From Marinomonas rhodophyticola (lineage in GTDB: Bacteria > Pseudomonadota > Gammaproteobacteria > Pseudomonadales > Marinomonadaceae): 64,000 bases of DNA. Shown here piece after piece: positions 12,643 through 22,810 of the stretch (position 1 is its first letter; the number at the start of each line of letters is the position of its first letter). The notes under the pieces were generated by a model. The model saw only the letters and a program-made list of their open reading frames with translations, was not told the origin of the DNA and did not search any database. The stretch spans positions 888,501 to 952,500 of the forward strand of contig NZ_JAPEUL010000009.1 in the NCBI RefSeq assembly GCF_026113935.1, given 5' to 3'. A program made the translations under genes and the position numbers.

Positions 12643-13757
12643 TATAGGCCTCGCTCACGTGTCCAAGGACGAACTTGCATGGTCTCTGTTAAGCTGTAAA
12701 CACCCGCCGCAACGATTTGTTCGCCAGCGTTTAATCCAGAGATAATTTCCACATGGTTACCTTGTAAAGAACCGAGCGTGACCGTTCTAGCTTCCAACGT
12801 ATTATTATCACTATTGAATACCCAAACCGTGCTACTGGATTGCCCCGTACTCGTGTCTTCATGGCGCAGTACTGCTTCGACCGGTACTGTAATGTGTTTC
12901 TTTGTTCCTAGAATAGTGCTGAGGTCAAGATCGACGTTCGCTGTCATACCTGGTAGTAGAGTGTTTGTTGCCTTGCTTTGTCTGATTAGGCTTAAGGTAA
13001 CGTCATAAGCCATTGTGGTATCATCGGGTGTGGTATTGTGTTCTTTATAAGCACCGTAAAGCTCTTCTTCTGGTGCCACATCAACCACTACTTTTGCCTT
13101 GTAATTTGAATGAGTGCTTTTAATGCTCACCACTAGGCTTTCAGGTACTTGGAACTCAACATCAAGGTTGTCGATGTTTTGAATGTGCATTAAGGTCTGC
13201 GTGGCACTCACGTATTGGAAATTTTCGGTGCTAACAGAAGAGATAACCCCATCAAATGGTGCAAAGACTTGTGTGTACTGCATTTGATTTTTTGCCGATT
13301 GTAAGGCGTTATTGGCTTGGTCCAATGAGGCTTTAGCCGAATCGTATTCTGATCTTGTGGTGGCATTTTGCTTGAAAATAGTTTGAATGCGTTTGAACTG
13401 TGCGTCAGCTAAATACTGATTCGCTTGAGCAAGCTCAACCTCTAGCCTGAAATCAGTGGGATCAAGAGAAGCCAATAGCTCGCCTTTTTTCACTCTTTGA
13501 CCTGATACAACGTTCAGCTGCATCAATTGGCCACCAACACGAAACGCCAGATCGGCTTCTTCGCTTGCCTTTAGTTCAGCGGGAAAGCGTCGAATGTTAA
13601 TCGCGTCGGTTGACTCAATGGTGATCAGTTTAACAGGGCGGACAATGTCTTTTTCGACAACCACGTCATCGTTTTGATCGGATGAGCAGGCCGATAAAAA
13701 TAGTGAGGCCGCAAAGGTGATCCCCATTATTAAATTGCTTCGCTTTACGCACTTCAT
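12642..13757 (-). CDS. RND efflux membrane-fusion lipoprotein (periplasmic adaptor)
   Basis: Periplasmic adaptor linking the RND permease to an outer membrane channel. The N-terminus is a lipoprotein signal with lipobox LSAC near residue 25. The family pattern follows: biotinyl-lipoyl motif (LNVVSGQRVKKGELLASLDP), a coiled-coil hairpin (about residues 105-160), the second lipoyl half FAPFDGVISSVS, and a beta-barrel. An in-frame ATG at 13769 exists, but GGAG is well placed for 13757. No TolC-like gene is adjacent, so a shared outer membrane factor is presumably used. Confidence 0.9.
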   Translation of the reverse strand: MKCVKRSNLIMGITFAASLFLSACSSDQNDDVVVEKDIVRPVKLITIESTDAINIRRFPAELKASEEADLAFRVGGQLMQLNVVSGQRVKKGELLASLDPTDFRLEVELAQANQYLADAQFKRIQTIFKQNATTRSEYDSAKASLDQANNALQSAKNQMQYTQVFAPFDGVISSVSTENFQYVSATQTLMHIQNIDNLDVEFQVPESLVVSIKSTHSNYKAKVVVDVAPEEELYGAYKEHNTTPDDTTMAYDVTLSLIRQSKATNTLLPGMTANVDLDLSTILGTKKHITVPVEAVLRHEDTSTGQSSSTVWVFNSDNNTLEARTVTLGSLQGNHVEIISGLNAGEQIVAAGVYSLTETMQVRPWTRERGL

Positions 13758-13873
13758 GCATGACTCCATATATTAGAAGATCTGGATACGATAATGAATC
13801 CATTTTATATCTCTTGTATAAGGATATGAATTTTTAAATATATATTAAAGATATGCTATAAATGAATATCTGG

Positions 13874-14792
13874 TTATGTTTTTTCTAACTCTTTTAAAAA
13901 GGTTTCCAATATCAGATTAGCACGTGCGCCTTTTCGTGTAATCGCGGAGAATTGTGTAATGTAATGACATTGTTCTGGCAAAATGGCTCGCATTCTTCCA
14001 TCGCGTATCCAGCGCTCAGCGACATGATCAGGTAAAAAACCGATATAACGGCCAGTTAAAATAAGGAAAGCAATGCCTTCTCTGTCCGTGGCCGTCGCGC
14101 TTGCCGTAAGCGGCTGGTGTTGGGCTTTTATTTCTGGGGTTTGAGCATAGGCGGGCAATACGGCGTCAAACTCCTTGAGTTTGGCTTTTGAAAAGGTTTG
14201 ATCCGCCATAGTGAATAACGGATGAGTATCGCTACAATAAAGCTTAGAGGTTTCTTCATAAAGTGGGTGGTAATCCAAACCACTGAGGATTTTTAAATCT
14301 GGTACGATACCAACATGCAAACGACCATCTAATACGCCACGCTCTATGTCTGTGGGTGGGATCATGCGAATATTGATTGTAACGTGCGGTCCCTTATCTT
14401 TTAGACTGGCCAGAGTACGGGTAATTCGAGTATGAGGAAGCGTCACAAGATTGTCTGTGATGCCAATATTGAGCCTCGCCTTTTAAGTGTTGGTGGAGAG
14501 CATTGATGTTGGTTCTGAAGTCTTCTATCGAAGATAACAGCTGTAAAGTGTAGTCGTATACCTGACTGCCTTCGTTTGTCAAAGAGAAACCGGATCGTCC
14601 ACGTTGGCAAAGGCGAAAGCCTAAGCGAGTTTCCAAATCGGATATGGCAATACTGATTGCGGCACGACTGATGTTTAGCTCAACCTCCGCAGCGGAAAAA
14701 CCGCCGCATTCGACCACAGTACGGAATATACGCAATATGCGCAGGTCCGCGTCGCTTATTTGGCTATGAAATTGGTTCACCTTCTTCCCCAT
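13874..14792 (-). CDS. LysR-family regulator divergent from mmsA (one frameshift)
   Basis: Helix-turn-helix near the N-terminus (LRIFRTVVECGGFSAAEVELNI then SRAAISIAISDLETRLG) and a C-terminal effector domain (HVGIVPDLKILSGLDYHPLY). The frame breaks near 14471-14484, where HLKGEA passes to RLNIGITDNLVTLPHTR in the next frame. The ATG at 14792 gives about 305 residues, a normal LysR length; an upstream ATG at 14846 would add 18 residues. Neither has a strong Shine-Dalgarno. It is divergent from mmsA, so a role in regulating that gene is likely but inferred. Confidence 0.82.
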
Positions 14793-14978
14793 TGTGCCCA
14801 CTGCTAATGCGGCATCATTGATTCGTTTTATAGTTAAGTAATTCATTAACTAAGCGTTAATAAATTCAACTTTTTATAATCTATTACCATAGGCATAGTA
14901 GTGTCAACAGACAGTGTTTTTCTCTTTATCGTGTGGAGTTAAACCATGAAAACGAATTTTTTAGAGTAGGGAGTAACC

Positions 14979-16469
14979 ATGGAAATCATTGGGCATTTGA
15001 TAAACGGTAAGTACTCAGAACAAGCTGAACGTACTCAAGATGTATTTAACCCAGCTACTGGAGCGGTGGCGAAAAAAGTGGCCATTGCTTCCCGAGAAAC
15101 CGTTGAAGAGGCGATTACAGCGGCTCAAGCCGCTTACCCAGAATGGCGCAATACTCCGCCCTTAAAACGTGCTCGTATCATGTTTAACTACAAAGCGTTA
15201 TTAGAAAAACATGCGGATAAAATTTGTCAACTGATTGGCGCTGAGCATGGCAAAATTTGTCATGACGCCGCGGGTGAGTTGCAACGCGGTATTGAAAATG
15301 TCGAATACGCCTGCGGTGCGCCAGAATTATTGAAAGGTGAGTACAGCAAAAATGTCGGCCCAAACATCGATTCTTGGAGCGAATTCCAGCCATTAGGTGT
15401 GGTCGCGGGCATTACGCCTTTTAATTTCCCTGCTATGGTACCTTTATGGATGTTTCCAATGGCCATTGTGTGCGGTAATACCTTTGTTTTGAAACCCTCG
15501 GAGCGCGATCCAAGCACGGCGTTATTTATTGCTGAGTTACTACACGAAGCTGGCTTACCAGCTGGTGTCTTTAACGTGGTCAATGGCGATAAAGTGGCGG
15601 TTGATACCTTATTGGAAGACAAGCGAGTAAAAGCTGTGAGCTTTGTCGGTTCGACACCGATTGCCGAATACATTTACAGCAAAGCCAGCGCCAATGGCAA
15701 ACGCTGCCAAGCATTGGGCGGAGCGAAAAACCACGCCATTGTGATGCCAGATGCCGACATGGATAACGTCGTTAGTCAGCTCCTTGGTGCGGCGTTTGGT
15801 TCATCTGGTGAGCGCTGTATGGCCTTGTCTGTCGCCGTCGCGGTGGGTAAAGCGGCAGGCGATGCCTTGGTGAGTAAAATGGCCGCCGCCATGAAACCGC
15901 TCAAAGTCGGCGAATGTTCAGACAAAACCAATGACTTTGGTCCTGTTATTACCAAAGAACACAAAGATAAGGTGGTGGGGTTTATTGACAGCGCGGAATT
16001 GCAAGGTGCCACCGTGGTAGTAGACGGACGTCATCCTCAGGTTGCAGGTTACGAAAAAGGCTTTTTTGTGGGGGCGACATTGATTGACGGCGTGACCAAA
16101 GATATGGACAGCTATCAGCAAGAGATCTTTGGCCCCGTATTACAAGTGGTTCGAGTGGATACCATGGAAGAGGCCATGACATTAATTAATGACCATGAAT
16201 ATGGTAATGGTACTTGTATCTTTACCCGTGATGGAGAGGCCGCGCGTTATTTCTCTGACCATATTGAAGTGGGCATGGTCGGTATTAACGTACCGTTACC
16301 AGTGCCTGTGGCATACCATAGTTTCGGGGGTTGGAAACGCTCTTTGTTTGGGGATCTTCATGCTTATGGTCCTGATGCCGTGCGTTTTTATACTAAGCGC
16401 AAAACCATTACTCAGCGTTGGCCATCTGCTGGCGTTCGTGAAGGCAAGAGCTTTTCTTTTCCTTCTTAA
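14979..16469 (+). CDS. mmsA: CoA-acylating methylmalonate-semialdehyde dehydrogenase
   Basis: Converts methylmalonate semialdehyde (or malonate semialdehyde) with CoA and NAD to propionyl-CoA (or acetyl-CoA) in valine, inositol or beta-alanine catabolism. It is intact at 496 residues. Seen: TPFNFPAMVPLWMFPMAI, VSFVGSTPIAEYIY, LGGAKNHAIVMPDAD and the catalytic cysteine in SSGERCMALS; the usual catalytic glutamate is replaced, as is typical for MmsA. The ATG at 14979 follows GGGAG. It is monocistronic, divergent from a LysR gene and followed by a terminator. No mmsB or iol genes are adjacent. Confidence 0.94.
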   Translation: MEIIGHLINGKYSEQAERTQDVFNPATGAVAKKVAIASRETVEEAITAAQAAYPEWRNTPPLKRARIMFNYKALLEKHADKICQLIGAEHGKICHDAAGELQRGIENVEYACGAPELLKGEYSKNVGPNIDSWSEFQPLGVVAGITPFNFPAMVPLWMFPMAIVCGNTFVLKPSERDPSTALFIAELLHEAGLPAGVFNVVNGDKVAVDTLLEDKRVKAVSFVGSTPIAEYIYSKASANGKRCQALGGAKNHAIVMPDADMDNVVSQLLGAAFGSSGERCMALSVAVAVGKAAGDALVSKMAAAMKPLKVGECSDKTNDFGPVITKEHKDKVVGFIDSAELQGATVVVDGRHPQVAGYEKGFFVGATLIDGVTKDMDSYQQEIFGPVLQVVRVDTMEEAMTLINDHEYGNGTCIFTRDGEAARYFSDHIEVGMVGINVPLPVPVAYHSFGGWKRSLFGDLHAYGPDAVRFYTKRKTITQRWPSAGVREGKSFSFPS

Positions 16470-16512
16470 ATAAATGGCTTATCTCAGGCATTTTTTATGA
16501 GAAATGCTTTTT

Positions 16513-16549
16513 AATAGCTGCCCTTTTTATAAGGGGTGGCTATTTTTTT
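16513..16549 (+). terminator. Rho-independent terminator after mmsA
   Basis: Imperfect stem pairing AATAGCTGCCC with GGGGTGGCTATT, followed by a run of seven T, about 45 bases after the mmsA stop. Confidence 0.8.
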
Positions 16550-16652
16550 GGGGCTTTACATTTGTTCTATCCATTAATGTTTGATATCGGTATGAATAGA
16601 GGGTTTTTATGGTCTACTATTGTGTAGAAACCTTTAAATCACAGGATGGTGT

Positions 16653-17267
16653 ATGACAAATAAGGCTTTTTTAATAAATCGAATAGCATCATGGTTACCG
16701 CTGCTGGCCGTGGTGATATTGGTGGGTTGTGCGGCACCAGTCGAGAAGCGTTTAGAGCCACAAGTTGGCAATGTACTAAGTATCGAAGTGGAAGGTAATT
16801 CAGCTTATCTATCGGGTGTTTTGGGCCATGATTTGGTGCAACAGTTGAGTGCTCTGGTGCGTGAAAACCCGAATGTGACGGATATCGTATTAGTGGATGT
16901 GTCAGGCTCGGTTGATCAGCAAGCGACAATGCAAGGTGCGCGCTTGATTCGGCATCTCGGTTTAAACACCCATATTGCACCAACTGGGTATGTTCTTTCC
17001 GGTGGCGTGGATTTATTTTTAGGCGGTGTGGAGAGAAGTATCGGTGCGGGAGCGGGTGTTGGGGTACATGCTTGGTCTGATGGCACAAAAATCGCCGCGA
17101 CGACACTCAATGTAACGGATCCTATACATGCTACCTATGTGAATTTTTATTTAGAAATGGGCGTACCAGAGCGATTTTATTGGTTTTCATTAGATGCCGC
17201 CCCTGCTGACAGAGTGTATTTTTTGTCACCAGAAGAGGTGTATGATTTCCAGCTAGTAACAAAATAG
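16653..17267 (+). CDS. Putative lipoprotein with a ClpP/crotonase-like fold (COG3904-like)
   Basis: A 204-residue exported protein. Residues about 12-27 are hydrophobic and end in VGC, a plausible lipobox. The body has the pattern of ClpP-like periplasmic proteins: VLVDVSGSV, then a helix, then TGYVLSGGVDLFLGGVERSI, GAGAGVGVHAW. In that fold the segment around SGG carries the nucleophilic serine and the later GVHAW the histidine. The substrate is unknown. It starts 20 bases ahead of a DUF1289 gene, so the two may be co-transcribed. The fold assignment is by motif pattern only. Confidence 0.65.
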   Translation: MTNKAFLINRIASWLPLLAVVILVGCAAPVEKRLEPQVGNVLSIEVEGNSAYLSGVLGHDLVQQLSALVRENPNVTDIVLVDVSGSVDQQATMQGARLIRHLGLNTHIAPTGYVLSGGVDLFLGGVERSIGAGAGVGVHAWSDGTKIAATTLNVTDPIHATYVNFYLEMGVPERFYWFSLDAAPADRVYFLSPEEVYDFQLVTK

Positions 17268-17286
17268 CGTTTGAAGCGAGAGGGTT

Positions 17287-17562
17287 ATGGAGCAAATAGA
17301 GTTATTTACCATAGAAAGCCCTTGTCGTGGAGTGTGTGAAAACAGTAAAACGGGCTTTTGTAAAGGTTGTTTGCGCAGCCGAGAAGAGCGCTTTCACTGG
17401 TTTTCGTTGACCAATGAAGCACGCCATCATGTACTTGATCTATGCAAACAACGTCGAGCACGTTTAATCAAAGCCCGCCAAGATAGATTGGAAGCTGACA
17501 CTGCTAAGGCATTACCTTATGGCATGGAAGACGACCCCATCGTCGATCTTTTTGACTCTTAA
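17287..17562 (+). CDS. DUF1289 domain protein
   Basis: A 91-residue cytoplasmic protein with the four-cysteine DUF1289 motif SPCRGVCENSKTGFCKGCLR followed by EERFHWFSL. The cysteines suggest metal or Fe-S binding, but the family function is not established. It lies 19 bases after the ClpP-like lipoprotein gene and is convergent with radA. GAGAGGGTT precedes the ATG as Shine-Dalgarno. Confidence 0.88.
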   Translation: MEQIELFTIESPCRGVCENSKTGFCKGCLRSREERFHWFSLTNEARHHVLDLCKQRRARLIKARQDRLEADTAKALPYGMEDDPIVDLFDS

Positions 17563-17579
17563 ATGGGGTGCTTCAAGGA

Positions 17580-18968
17580 TTAATTCTCGAAAATCGCATC
17601 AAGCGCTTCCGATAAGCGTTCTACGCCAATGACTTTCATGCCTTCAATGGGCTTTTTCGGGCAGTTGGCTTTGGGAACGATGGCTCGTGTGAAACCGTGT
17701 TTGGCTGCTTCACTAATACGTTCTTGTCCTGAGGGAACAGGGCGAATCTCCCCCGATAAACCGACTTCCCCAAGTACCACTAAGTCATGGGGTAATACTC
17801 TGTCACGGAAGCTAGAGACCACAGCAGCAATAGCCGCGAGATCCGCGCTGGTCTCCAAAACTTTAACACCACCCACTACGTTCAAATACACATCCTGATC
17901 GGATGTTAGTAGGCCGCCATGCTTGTGCAATACCGCTAGCAGCATAGCAAGACGATTGTGATCGAATCCCACGGTAACGCGTCTTGGGTTGCCTAGAGCT
18001 GAATCATCGACCAGGGCTTGCAGTTCCACCAAAAGAGGCCGAGTGCCTTCCCAAACCACCATCACTAGGCTGCCGGCAGCGGGATGTTTACTGCGGTTCA
18101 AGAAAATAGAACTTGGGTTTTTGACTTCTTTTAAGCCATTTTCGAGCATGGCAAACACGCCTAATTCATTCACTGCACCAAAGCGGTTTTTCATACCACG
18201 AAGGGTTCGAAAGCGTGAATCTTCTGAGCCTTCTAGCAATACAGAACAATCTACCATGTGTTCAAGAACTTTTGGCCCAGCCAAAGAGCCGTCTTTCGTA
18301 ACATGACCCACCAGTAATACCGCTGTCTGGGTTTGCTTGGCAAAGCGTGTTAATACCGCCGCGCTTTCACGTACTTGAGAGACACTCCCCGGAGCGGATT
18401 CCACGCCATCCAAATGCATGACCTGAATCGAGTCGATTACCATGACTTTGGGTTTGACTTGTTGAGCGATGTTTAAAATCGCTTCAACATTGGTTTCCGA
18501 CAGCATTTTTAGGTTTTGTGTTGGTAAACCAAGGCGTTGCGCCCGCATGGCGACTTGCTGAAGGGATTCTTCTCCCGTTACATAAAGCGCACTTTGCTGT
18601 TGTGCTAGCCAACACATAGTTTGCAGTAATAAGGTACTTTTGCCGGCACCCGGATGTCCCCCAATCAGTACCACACCACCAGGAACCAAGCCACCACCCA
18701 ATACGCGATCAAACTCATTGGCGCCTGAACTAAAGCGTGGCACATCGCCTAAATCCACGTCAGATAAATTCTGAATACCTGTCACCGCACCAGCGTAACC
18801 CTGATAACGTGGATCTTGACTGGCGGAGACGCGGGCAGAGGTCTTACCTGATGTTAAACGGATTTCAGATAGGGAATTCCACGCGCCGCAGGCTTGGCAT
18901 TGCCCTTGCCATTTTGCGTAGTCGGCGCCGCATTCATTACATACAAAGGCAGTTTTTGCTTTGGCCAT
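17580..18968 (-). CDS. radA: DNA repair protein RadA
   Basis: RecA-like ATPase that promotes branch migration in recombinational repair. Domains in order: an N-terminal four-cysteine zinc finger (CNECGADYAKWQGQCQACG), Walker A GGHPGAGKSTLL near residue 95, the RadA-specific KNRFGAVNELGVF near 250, and a Lon-like C-terminal domain (VYLNVVGGVKV, GLSGEIRPV). The start is the ATG at 18968 giving MAKAKTAFVC and 462 residues, the usual length; upstream in-frame codons do not look coding. The frame is intact. Confidence 0.95.
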   Translation of the reverse strand: MAKAKTAFVCNECGADYAKWQGQCQACGAWNSLSEIRLTSGKTSARVSASQDPRYQGYAGAVTGIQNLSDVDLGDVPRFSSGANEFDRVLGGGLVPGGVVLIGGHPGAGKSTLLLQTMCWLAQQQSALYVTGEESLQQVAMRAQRLGLPTQNLKMLSETNVEAILNIAQQVKPKVMVIDSIQVMHLDGVESAPGSVSQVRESAAVLTRFAKQTQTAVLLVGHVTKDGSLAGPKVLEHMVDCSVLLEGSEDSRFRTLRGMKNRFGAVNELGVFAMLENGLKEVKNPSSIFLNRSKHPAAGSLVMVVWEGTRPLLVELQALVDDSALGNPRRVTVGFDHNRLAMLLAVLHKHGGLLTSDQDVYLNVVGGVKVLETSADLAAIAAVVSSFRDRVLPHDLVVLGEVGLSGEIRPVPSGQERISEAAKHGFTRAIVPKANCPKKPIEGMKVIGVERLSEALDAIFEN

Positions 18969-19031
18969 GAGAGTCTCTAATACAGTGGAGTGTAGTGATA
19001 ACGTCCATATTATCACAGGCAAACACGACTT

Positions 19032-20564
19032 TTATGATTTCGACTGATTCCATATAACCGAATAAAGATCGGTACGACGGTCTTTTAGGTTGTTCACCGA
19101 GCCTTCACTGCGTGTCAGTTTCAGTTTGTCCAAATCTAAATCAGAAAACATGATCATTTCGGTATTTGGCGTGGTTTCCGCCATCACCGCATCGTGTGGA
19201 TAAGAAAAGTCAGACGGTGAGAAAACCGAGCTTTGGGCGTACTGAATATCCAGGTTTTCGACCTGTGGGAGGTTGCCACAGCTACCGCAAATGACCACAT
19301 AACACTCGTTTTCAATGGCGCGAGCCTGAGCACAACGACGCACACGCAAGTAACCGTTTTTAGTATCGGTCCAGAAGGGAACAAATAAAATGTCCATGTC
19401 TTGTGCAGCGAGTAAGCGGCCAAGTTCAGGAAATTCCACATCGTAGCAAATCAAAATACCGACGCGGCCCGCATCAGTGTTGAAAACGCGTAAATCGTTA
19501 CCGCCTTCGATGACCCAATCACGACGTTCATGGGGGGTAATGTGGATTTTTTTCTGCTCTTCCACGGTACCATCACGACGGCATAGGTAGCTGACGTTAT
19601 AGACGATTTCGTCTTCGATGACAGGCATAGAACCCGTAATAACGTTGATGTTATAGCTGACCGCAAATTGTGACATTTCATTGATAAAGCGTTCAGTGAA
19701 ACTGGCTAAAAAGCGAATCGCTTCGGTTTGGTTACCTTGGTCTGGACTCAATCCAATTAAGGGCGCATTGAAAAACTCAGGGAATAAAACAAAGTCACTT
19801 TTGTAATCCGATACCGCATCGATAAAGTATTCGACTTGCTTCAATAGCTCATCAACGCTTTCCACTTCACGCATTTGCCATTGAATCGCGCCGATACGAA
19901 CTTGGGTTTTACGTGAGCGAATGACGTTGGTATCTGGCTCGAAGAAGATGTTTTTCCATTCCAATAAGGTGGCGTAGCCTTGAGACTTTTCATCTTCTGG
20001 CATGTAGCGCTTCAATAAACGTGTGACTTGGAAGTCGTTAGACAATTGGAAGGTTAAAATAGGATCGTAAATTTTACGCTCACGAACCGCTTCTAGGTAT
20101 TCCGCAGCACTCATCTCGTGGGCGTGTTCGTGATAATTGGGAATACGACCGCCCGCTAAGATAGCGCGCAAATTATGCTGACGACACAGTTCTTTTCTGG
20201 CTTCGTACAAACGACGGCCAAGACGGTAGCCTCGGTACTCTGGTGCGATTAGGGCGTCTAAGCCATACATGGCATCGCCCATAGGGTCATTTAAAATATT
20301 TTCTTTTTGATCAACCAGATCGTCATAGGTATGAGGGTTGCTGAATCGTTGGTAACTAACCTGAACGGACAAAGCAAGACCGACAATTTTGCCATGATCT
20401 TCTAAACAAATTTGTCCTTCCGGAAAAACACTGATGAGTTGGTGGATAGTGTGTTTAGGCCAAGCACCGCCAATGTCATGATAGACCTTATCCATCAGTA
20501 CTTTAATTTCGTCGTAATCATCATTAGTCAGGTTACGAATGGTTAAATGTAAATCGTCGTGCAT
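19032..20564 (-). CDS. GNAT acetyltransferase / carbon-nitrogen hydrolase fusion
   Basis: A 510-residue two-domain protein. The N-terminal GNAT domain (about residues 5-200) shows GLDALIAPEYRGYRLGRRLY, the acetyl-CoA loop. The C-terminal nitrilase-superfamily domain (about 220-505) has all three catalytic positions: Glu in LFPEFF, Lys in EQKKIHITPHE and Cys in GILICYDVEFPE. This fusion is a recognised family in proteobacteria, but its substrate is not established. It is monocistronic between radA and the amt terminator. Confidence 0.9.
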   Translation of the reverse strand: MHDDLHLTIRNLTNDDYDEIKVLMDKVYHDIGGAWPKHTIHQLISVFPEGQICLEDHGKIVGLALSVQVSYQRFSNPHTYDDLVDQKENILNDPMGDAMYGLDALIAPEYRGYRLGRRLYEARKELCRQHNLRAILAGGRIPNYHEHAHEMSAAEYLEAVRERKIYDPILTFQLSNDFQVTRLLKRYMPEDEKSQGYATLLEWKNIFFEPDTNVIRSRKTQVRIGAIQWQMREVESVDELLKQVEYFIDAVSDYKSDFVLFPEFFNAPLIGLSPDQGNQTEAIRFLASFTERFINEMSQFAVSYNINVITGSMPVIEDEIVYNVSYLCRRDGTVEEQKKIHITPHERRDWVIEGGNDLRVFNTDAGRVGILICYDVEFPELGRLLAAQDMDILFVPFWTDTKNGYLRVRRCAQARAIENECYVVICGSCGNLPQVENLDIQYAQSSVFSPSDFSYPHDAVMAETTPNTEMIMFSDLDLDKLKLTRSEGSVNNLKDRRTDLYSVIWNQSKS

Positions 20565-20684
20565 TGTCGTTCCTTTGGATTTTCATTAACTGTATGACGC
20601 TATGATAACGCGTATCGGCGTGAGTAAGTAGTTTTGTAGTCTGTATGAGAAGGGGAAACGTGATTCTAGTTGGCAATAAAAGAG

Positions 20685-20710
20685 AAAACCCCCGCCAAGG
20701 CGAGGGTTTT
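20685..20710 (-). terminator. Terminator after amt
   Basis: Stem AAAACCCCCGCC pairing with GGCGAGGGTTTT across a two-base loop, 30 bases past the amt stop. On the minus strand the 3' arm ends in a U run. Confidence 0.85.
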
Positions 20711-20740
20711 AATAATACGATTACAGGGGTAGAGAAGAGA

Positions 20741-22006
20741 TTATTTCTTGCTGAATTCAGGGTACGCTTCCATACCACATTCAGAAAGGTCAACACCTTC
20801 GTACTCTTCTTCTTCAGTAACGCGAACACCCATGATGGCTTTGATGACCAACCAAACCACTAAGCTTGTTACGAATACCCATACAAAGATGGTTAGTGCA
20901 CCAGCGATTTGTCCGCCGAATGTGGTTCCATCGTTAGTGAGTGGTACCGCTAGTAAGCCCCAAAGACCCACCACACCGTGAACAGAGATCGCGCCCACTG
21001 GATCATCAATTTTAAGCTTGTCTAGGGTCAGGATAGACACAACCACAATCAAGCCACCCACAAGACCGATTAGCGTCGCACCCAATGCAGATGGAGTATC
21101 TGGACCTGCAGTGATAGCAACCAAACCTGCCAACGCGCCGTTTAGAAGCATGGTTAGATCGGCTTTACCAAACAGAATACGAGCGAGAATAAGCGCGCCA
21201 ATTGCACCACCTGCCGCTGCTGCGTTTGTGTTCAAGAACACCATAGCAACCGCGTTTGCGTTAGCGATGTCACCAAGTTTCAGAACAGAACCACCGTTGA
21301 AACCGAACCAACCCATCCAAAGGATGAACGTACCTAGCGTTGCTAGTGGTAGGTTAGCACCAGGAATGGCACGAACTTCACCGTTAGGACCATATTTGCC
21401 TTTACGAGCACCCAGCACCAATACACCAGCGAGAGCCGCAGAGGCACCAGCCATGTGAACGATACCAGAACCTGCAAAGTCAGTGAAACCTAGGTCGCCA
21501 AGGCTGAACATACCGAATACAGAACCGCCGCCCCATGTCCAGTTACCTTCCATTGGGTAGATGAAACCTGTCATCACAACCGCAAAAACTAGGAAGGCCC
21601 AAAGCTTCATACGTTCAGCAACGGCACCTGATACGATAGACATGGCTGTTGCAACGAACACCACTTGGAAGAAGAAGTCAGAAGCGCCAGAGTAAATGGA
21701 GCCACCTTCAAATCCACCTTCACGGCCTGCGAAGTCTGTTAGCGTTGAAGCAACATCAACGTCTTGAATACCTGTTAGGAACCAGTTGCCACCGTACATG
21801 ATGGAGTAGCCGCACACTAGGTACATGATGCAAGAAATGGCAAACAGGGCCACGTTCTTAGTAAGAATTTCCGTGGTGTTTTTAGCGCGTACTAAACCCG
21901 CTTCCAACATGGCAAATCCGGCTGCCATCCACATAACCAGCGCGCCACACACCAAGAAATAGAAGGTATCCATGGCATATTGTAAGTGAAAAATTTGGTC
22001 TTGCAT
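20741..22006 (-). CDS. amt: Ammonium transporter AmtB family
   Basis: Inner membrane ammonium channel, 421 residues with about eleven hydrophobic helices. Family motifs: MWMAAGFAMLEAGLVRAKNT, the FAGSGIVHMAGASAALAG segment with the pore histidine, TFILWMGWFGFNGGS, and ISVHGVVGLWG with the second pore histidine. No cleavable signal peptide is evident; the N-terminus is DQIFHLQYAMDTFYF. It lies 38 bases after glnK, the usual glnK-amt nitrogen-starvation operon. Confidence 0.95.
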   Translation of the reverse strand: MQDQIFHLQYAMDTFYFLVCGALVMWMAAGFAMLEAGLVRAKNTTEILTKNVALFAISCIMYLVCGYSIMYGGNWFLTGIQDVDVASTLTDFAGREGGFEGGSIYSGASDFFFQVVFVATAMSIVSGAVAERMKLWAFLVFAVVMTGFIYPMEGNWTWGGGSVFGMFSLGDLGFTDFAGSGIVHMAGASAALAGVLVLGARKGKYGPNGEVRAIPGANLPLATLGTFILWMGWFGFNGGSVLKLGDIANANAVAMVFLNTNAAAAGGAIGALILARILFGKADLTMLLNGALAGLVAITAGPDTPSALGATLIGLVGGLIVVVSILTLDKLKIDDPVGAISVHGVVGLWGLLAVPLTNDGTTFGGQIAGALTIFVWVFVTSLVVWLVIKAIMGVRVTEEEEYEGVDLSECGMEAYPEFSKK

Positions 22007-22044
22007 GTTTCGCCCCCCTAAAGGCTTGTATAATTCGAGCAGTC

Positions 22045-22404
<360 letters not shown>

Positions 22405-22439
22405 TCAGTTTTATTGTCGTATCGCAGGTATTTAGCTTT

Positions 22440-22456
22440 ATTCAATATGCGTGCCA
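22440..22456 (-). promoter_or_regulatory. Candidate sigma-54 promoter of glnK-amt
   Basis: The minus strand reads TGGCACGCATATTGAAT, against the sigma-54 consensus TGGCACG-N4-TTGCA/T. The -24 element is perfect; the -12 element has GA for GC. It lies about 57 bases before the glnK start. RpoN control of glnK-amt is well known in proteobacteria, so context supports it. The remaining gap to 22810 shows no gene I can support. Confidence 0.7.
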
Positions 22457-22810
22457 TATATAGACATTCCCATGTAATAAGGGCTTTGTAAGGATTTTGT
22501 CGATTTTTTGAAATTAAAAAGAGCACAGTATGACTTGAAATTGTGCGGCATAATGGGGTGTGTTCATCAAATACTGCATTTTATTGGTGCAAATTTTGTC
22601 TGATAGCAAGGGGGATTTCATAAGTGACTCTCTATCTTGTTGCTTCTGTTAAAGAAAGAATATTTTGAAAGAGTCCCAATTTTGTGCCTTATTTAGAGGA
22701 TTCTTGCTCATGGTAAGGCGGTATTTTTTGATTTTATGCACAAAAAAGAGGCAATTAATGGGGGGAGTAAACTGACTCAGTCGATTTAAGGAGAAGCCTT
22801 GGTAGATAAC

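Noticed and set aside
9554-13757. Treating the RND permease as two proteins
   Set aside because: The two frames are joined by one base in a C6 run and together give one normal 1029-residue RND pump.
15184-16182. Several minus-strand open frames within mmsA
   Set aside because: They lie opposite an intact 496-residue dehydrogenase and resemble no protein family.
20748-21458. Plus-strand open frames opposite amt, one of 146 residues
   Set aside because: Composition is proline/alanine/threonine-rich, typical of the antisense of a membrane protein gene; no motif or Shine-Dalgarno.
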